From an uncultured Desulfovibrio sp. (GTDB taxonomy: Bacteria > Desulfobacterota > Desulfovibrionia > Desulfovibrionales > Desulfovibrionaceae): a stretch of DNA of 8,049 bases. Of this stretch, positions 6,535-8,049 are shown one piece after another (positions within the stretch are counted from its first letter, which is position 1; each line of letters begins with the position of its first letter). Location of the stretch: the NCBI GenBank assembly GCA_946490455.1, contig CAMLXE010000072.1, forward strand, positions 1-8,049, written 5' to 3'. The notes beneath the pieces are model-generated. The model saw only the letters and a program-made list of their open reading frames with translations. It ran no database searches and was not told the DNA's origin. A program made the translations under genes and the position numbers.

Positions 6535-6546
6535 GATACGCGTATC
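6535..6546. promoter_or_regulatory. 12-bp perfect palindrome, candidate operator
   Basis: GATACGCGTATC is a perfect palindrome in the control region, about 90 nt downstream of the predicted sigma-54 start site and 185 nt upstream of the permease start. Its size and symmetry suit a dimeric repressor, for example of the GntR type, but no regulator gene is in the window. Role is inferred from position and symmetry only. Confidence 0.4.
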
Positions 6547-6645
6547 TGGCACTTGCGTTATCCTCGTTGAGACTGTGACAAAAAGACACATGAAAAAGTA
6601 ATAAAAAATGACGATTAGGCAGAAACCATGTCGCTCTTTTTTTAT

Positions 6646-6662
6646 CGCAATAAGTATGCCAT
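6646..6662 (-). promoter_or_regulatory. Sigma-54 promoter for the minus-strand operon
   Basis: On the minus strand the sequence reads TGGCAT ACTTA TTGC. It matches the -24/-12 consensus TGGCAC-N5-TTGC with one mismatch, and has the required GG and GC separated by exactly 10 nt. The predicted start site is near 6635, giving a leader of about 285 nt to the permease ATG. The flanks are AT-rich (6600-6720), as expected for promoter bending. Sigma-54 use implies an activator that binds upstream and hydrolyses ATP; two candidate binding palindromes lie at 6727-6742 and 6766-6784. Confidence 0.6.
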
Positions 6663-6726
6663 AGTATGATAGTATCTAAATAATAGTAATATTAATATGT
6701 TATATTAGTTTTAGTGTGTGCTTTCC

Positions 6727-6742
6727 TTGAAAATCCGTTCAA
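6727..6742. promoter_or_regulatory. Candidate enhancer-binding-protein site 1
   Basis: TTGAA (6727-6731) and TTCAA (6738-6742) form a 16-bp dyad with a 6-nt spacer. It lies about 92-107 bp upstream of the predicted sigma-54 start site, within the usual enhancer range. The arms resemble those of the second dyad at 6766-6784. Confidence 0.35.
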
Positions 6743-6765
6743 AAATACACATTTTTTGCCCAAAA

Positions 6766-6784
6766 TTGAACAGCCATTGTTCCA
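6766..6784. promoter_or_regulatory. Candidate enhancer-binding-protein site 2
   Basis: TTGAACA (6766-6772) and TGTTCCA (6778-6784) form a dyad with a 5-nt spacer and one mismatch; the core GAACA-N5-TGTTC is perfect. It is about 131-149 bp upstream of the predicted sigma-54 start. It shares TTGAA arms with site 1 but has different spacing, so the two may not bind the same protein. Confidence 0.35.
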
Positions 6785-6916
6785 TATTTGGACAAGCACG
6801 CCTGTCTGAAACCTCTGCCAGGTACCGAACCTCCTTCCGCTGGAGGCGTCTGATCAGCCCGACTGAAGGATACGGACCGGGATATCAAAAGCAGGTATGC
6901 TCCAAGCTGAAACAAT

Positions 6917-6944
6917 TTGCTACATATTAATAACATGATAAAAA
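6917..6944 (+). promoter_or_regulatory. Weak sigma-70-type promoter candidate for the lipoprotein gene
   Basis: TTGCTA (6917-6922) could be a -35 and TAAAAA (6939-6944) a -10 at 16-nt spacing; the TGA just before gives an extended -10 (TGN). Each hexamer matches only 4 of 6 consensus bases. It would leave a leader of roughly 175 nt before the gene at 7127. Reported because it is the best plus-strand match in this AT-rich patch. Confidence 0.3.
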
Positions 6945-7126
6945 TGGGTAATCCTTATGAATGATTAGAGTCTGGCGTGCGGGTGGACCGCGCGATTCCG
7001 CTCCGTATGCCTGTTGACGCCGGACGCAGTTTGGAAGAAGGTTCATTTGTGGGAAGTAGCCGACAGGCCTTGCCTTCCGGGGCAGTACTTCCTTTCTCTG
7101 CAACATTTGAAAAATGGAGGCAACTC

Positions 7127-7867
7127 ATGAAAATAGGCAGGCTTTTGCTGCTGGCTCTCGTCTGTGCTCTTGGTGCCTGCGCTCCGTTGCAGCGTGGTTT
7201 TGAGGATCAGTCCCTGATTTCTTCGGCCCAGCCTGAGGTCATGCTTTCGGCTCCGGGGCTTCCAGTCCTTGCCGAGGGCAAGACTGCGCCTTTCCTCTAC
7301 ACGGATCGTGGGTATCAGTTTCCGTCAACATTGATTGGCGTTTATGGTACGGATGCCAAATCCCCCATGGCGATTACCGTGTTGAGCATCGTGCCGGATG
7401 AACTCTGGGAATGGGATTCGGCCGAGTTCAGTGGGCCTCATGGCGCAAAGACTGAGGGCGTCATGCTGGACGGACAGGCATTTTATGGAACGGTCCGGAT
7501 TGTGAATGGCGAAAAGGACCCGTTCTCACCGCTCTTTGCCGAAAATGAAGAGCAGTTTGCATCCCTCAACTGGATGGCGCAGCGTTTTGTGCTGCTGGAA
7601 AACTTCAGAAGCGCCAAGATCATTCTGGAGTACCGGGAACCGCTGCCGGAATCTCTGGCCGGCGTTACGGAACTGATGCCGTTCAATGAGCAGGTCCGGG
7701 CCTTTACGGAGAGGGCTGCCAGGGCCTTCCAGGTCCAGTTCGGTTCCAGTGAAGTCACGTTGCCGCGACCGGCAGAAGCTCCCTACCTGAACTCGCTGAA
7801 TGGAAAGTATCTGGGCTCTTTCATCGGAAGCATGTCGCCAAAGGAAATCTGGTCTGAACTTGACTAG
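7127..7867 (+). CDS. Small secreted lipoprotein, DUF4851-like
   Basis: The 246-residue product begins MKIGR and a hydrophobic stretch, then the lipobox LGAC with the lipidated cysteine at residue 18. It is therefore an exported lipoprotein anchored in the inner or outer membrane; the residue after the cysteine is alanine, which favours sorting to the outer membrane if E. coli rules apply. The mature part is soluble, mixed alpha/beta, with no repeats or catalytic motif that I recognise. It resembles the uncharacterised DUF4851 family known mainly from Desulfovibrio, but that is from memory of the pattern. The ATG at 7127-7129 is chosen over the in-frame ATG at 6977 because TGGAGG (7115-7120) precedes it at 6 nt and the signal peptide starts there. 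It stands alone, with its own terminator, and need not be functionally tied to the divergent operon. Confidence 0.85.
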   Translation: MKIGRLLLLALVCALGACAPLQRGFEDQSLISSAQPEVMLSAPGLPVLAEGKTAPFLYTDRGYQFPSTLIGVYGTDAKSPMAITVLSIVPDELWEWDSAEFSGPHGAKTEGVMLDGQAFYGTVRIVNGEKDPFSPLFAENEEQFASLNWMAQRFVLLENFRSAKIILEYREPLPESLAGVTELMPFNEQVRAFTERAARAFQVQFGSSEVTLPRPAEAPYLNSLNGKYLGSFIGSMSPKEIWSELD

Positions 7868-7880
7868 AGGCTGAAATGCA

Positions 7881-7915
7881 GGAAGGGGGGGTACAACCTC
7901 CCCTTCCTTGTTTTT
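7881..7915 (+). terminator. Rho-independent terminator after the lipoprotein gene
   Basis: GGAAGGGGGGG (7881-7891) pairs with CCTCCCCTTCC (7897-7907) over 11 bp (one G-T pair) with a TACAA loop, followed by TTGTTTTT (7908-7915). It begins 14 nt after the TAG stop. On the minus strand there is no comparable U-tract, so it acts in the plus direction. Confidence 0.9.
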
Positions 7916-7997
7916 CCGGATCTGTTTCCGGGAGAGAATGGTGGCCGTTTCTGCGAATGCAGCATGGCTGATCGCGGGAGACATCCCGGAGTCCAGC

Positions 7998-8048
7998 TCA
8001 GGCCCTGCGCTTTCCTCTGTCCCAGTCGTCCTTGCGGACGGCTTCTTC
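7998..8048 (-). CDS. C-terminal end of an unidentified convergent gene (partial)
   Basis: From the right edge the minus strand reads EEAVRKDDWDRGKRRA and then TGA (7998-8000). The highly charged tail looks like a real protein C-terminus, and a gene entering here would converge on the lipoprotein gene, with its stop 83 nt beyond the plus-strand terminator. Only 16 residues are visible, so neither family nor reality of the gene can be settled from this window. A short CGGGA/TCCCG hairpin (7975-7988) lies 9 nt past the stop, without a U-tract. Confidence 0.35.
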   Translation of the reverse strand, partial: EEAVRKDDWDRGKRRA

Positions 8049-8049
8049 C

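Larger units (their letters stand above)
6371..7126. other. 756-bp divergent control region without a convincing larger gene
   Basis: This stretch separates the minus-strand operon from the plus-strand lipoprotein gene. It holds the sigma-54 promoter, two dyads, the 12-bp palindrome, a leader hairpin and the leader-peptide candidate. It is markedly AT-rich from about 6580 to 6770, including a tandem ATAGTAT repeat (6661-6667 and 6669-6675). A small hairpin CCTCC/GGAGG (6830-6834 and 6842-6846) lies further right. Open frames of 60-70 codons here on both strands lack good ribosome sites and protein-like composition, so I do not call them. Confidence 0.7.

Noticed and set aside
6547..6563. Plus-strand TGGCAC resembling a sigma-54 -24 element
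   Set aside because: At the required spacing the -12 position reads AT and not GC, so it fails the essential part of the consensus.
6718..6936. Overlapping 65-70 codon frames on both strands
   Set aside because: No ribosome binding sites, no protein-like pattern, and they cover the candidate enhancer dyads.
6977..7126. N-terminal extension of the lipoprotein gene
   Set aside because: It would bury the signal peptide and lipobox 50 residues inside the protein; the ATG at 7127 has TGGAGG at ideal spacing.

Overview
The window most likely comes from an anaerobic deltaproteobacterium of the Desulfovibrionaceae (Desulfovibrio/Bilophila/Mailhella type). This rests on moderate GC in the genes, a sigma-54-like promoter ahead of a transporter-led catabolic operon, and a small lipoprotein resembling a family (DUF4851, from memory) known mainly from that group. 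The assignment is inference; no rRNA or marker gene is present.

About 6.5 kb on the minus strand reads as one operon, transcribed right to left. The order is: SLC13/DASS-like anion permease (4868-6349, broken by an in-frame TAG at 5567-5569), class I dihydroorotase-like amidohydrolase (3444-4715), AroM-family protein (2668-3357), guanine-deaminase-like zinc deaminase (1962-2498), FdrA/AllF-like protein (200-1783), and the first 55 codons of a YlbE/AllG-like DUF1116 protein (1-165, running off the left edge). FdrA plus DUF1116 proteins are subunits of the oxamic transcarbamylase of E. coli allantoin breakdown. The set therefore suggests import and breakdown of a cyclic ureide: uptake, ring opening by the amidohydrolase, deamination, and phosphorolysis of a carbamoyl compound to carbamoyl phosphate. 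The substrate is unknown, and the combination with AroM and a dihydroorotase-type enzyme is unusual.

The operon has a good candidate sigma-54 promoter (6646-6662), two candidate enhancer palindromes about 90-150 bp upstream, and a 285-nt leader. The leader holds a 12-bp palindrome and a six-codon open frame with a consensus Shine-Dalgarno sequence. Four of the five gaps between operon genes contain strong inverted repeats without U-tracts.

On the plus strand, right of the control region, lies one lipoprotein gene (7127-7867) followed by a clear intrinsic terminator (7881-7915). The right edge probably holds the C-terminal end of a convergent minus-strand gene (7998-8048). I saw no tRNA, rRNA, insertion sequence or CRISPR array.
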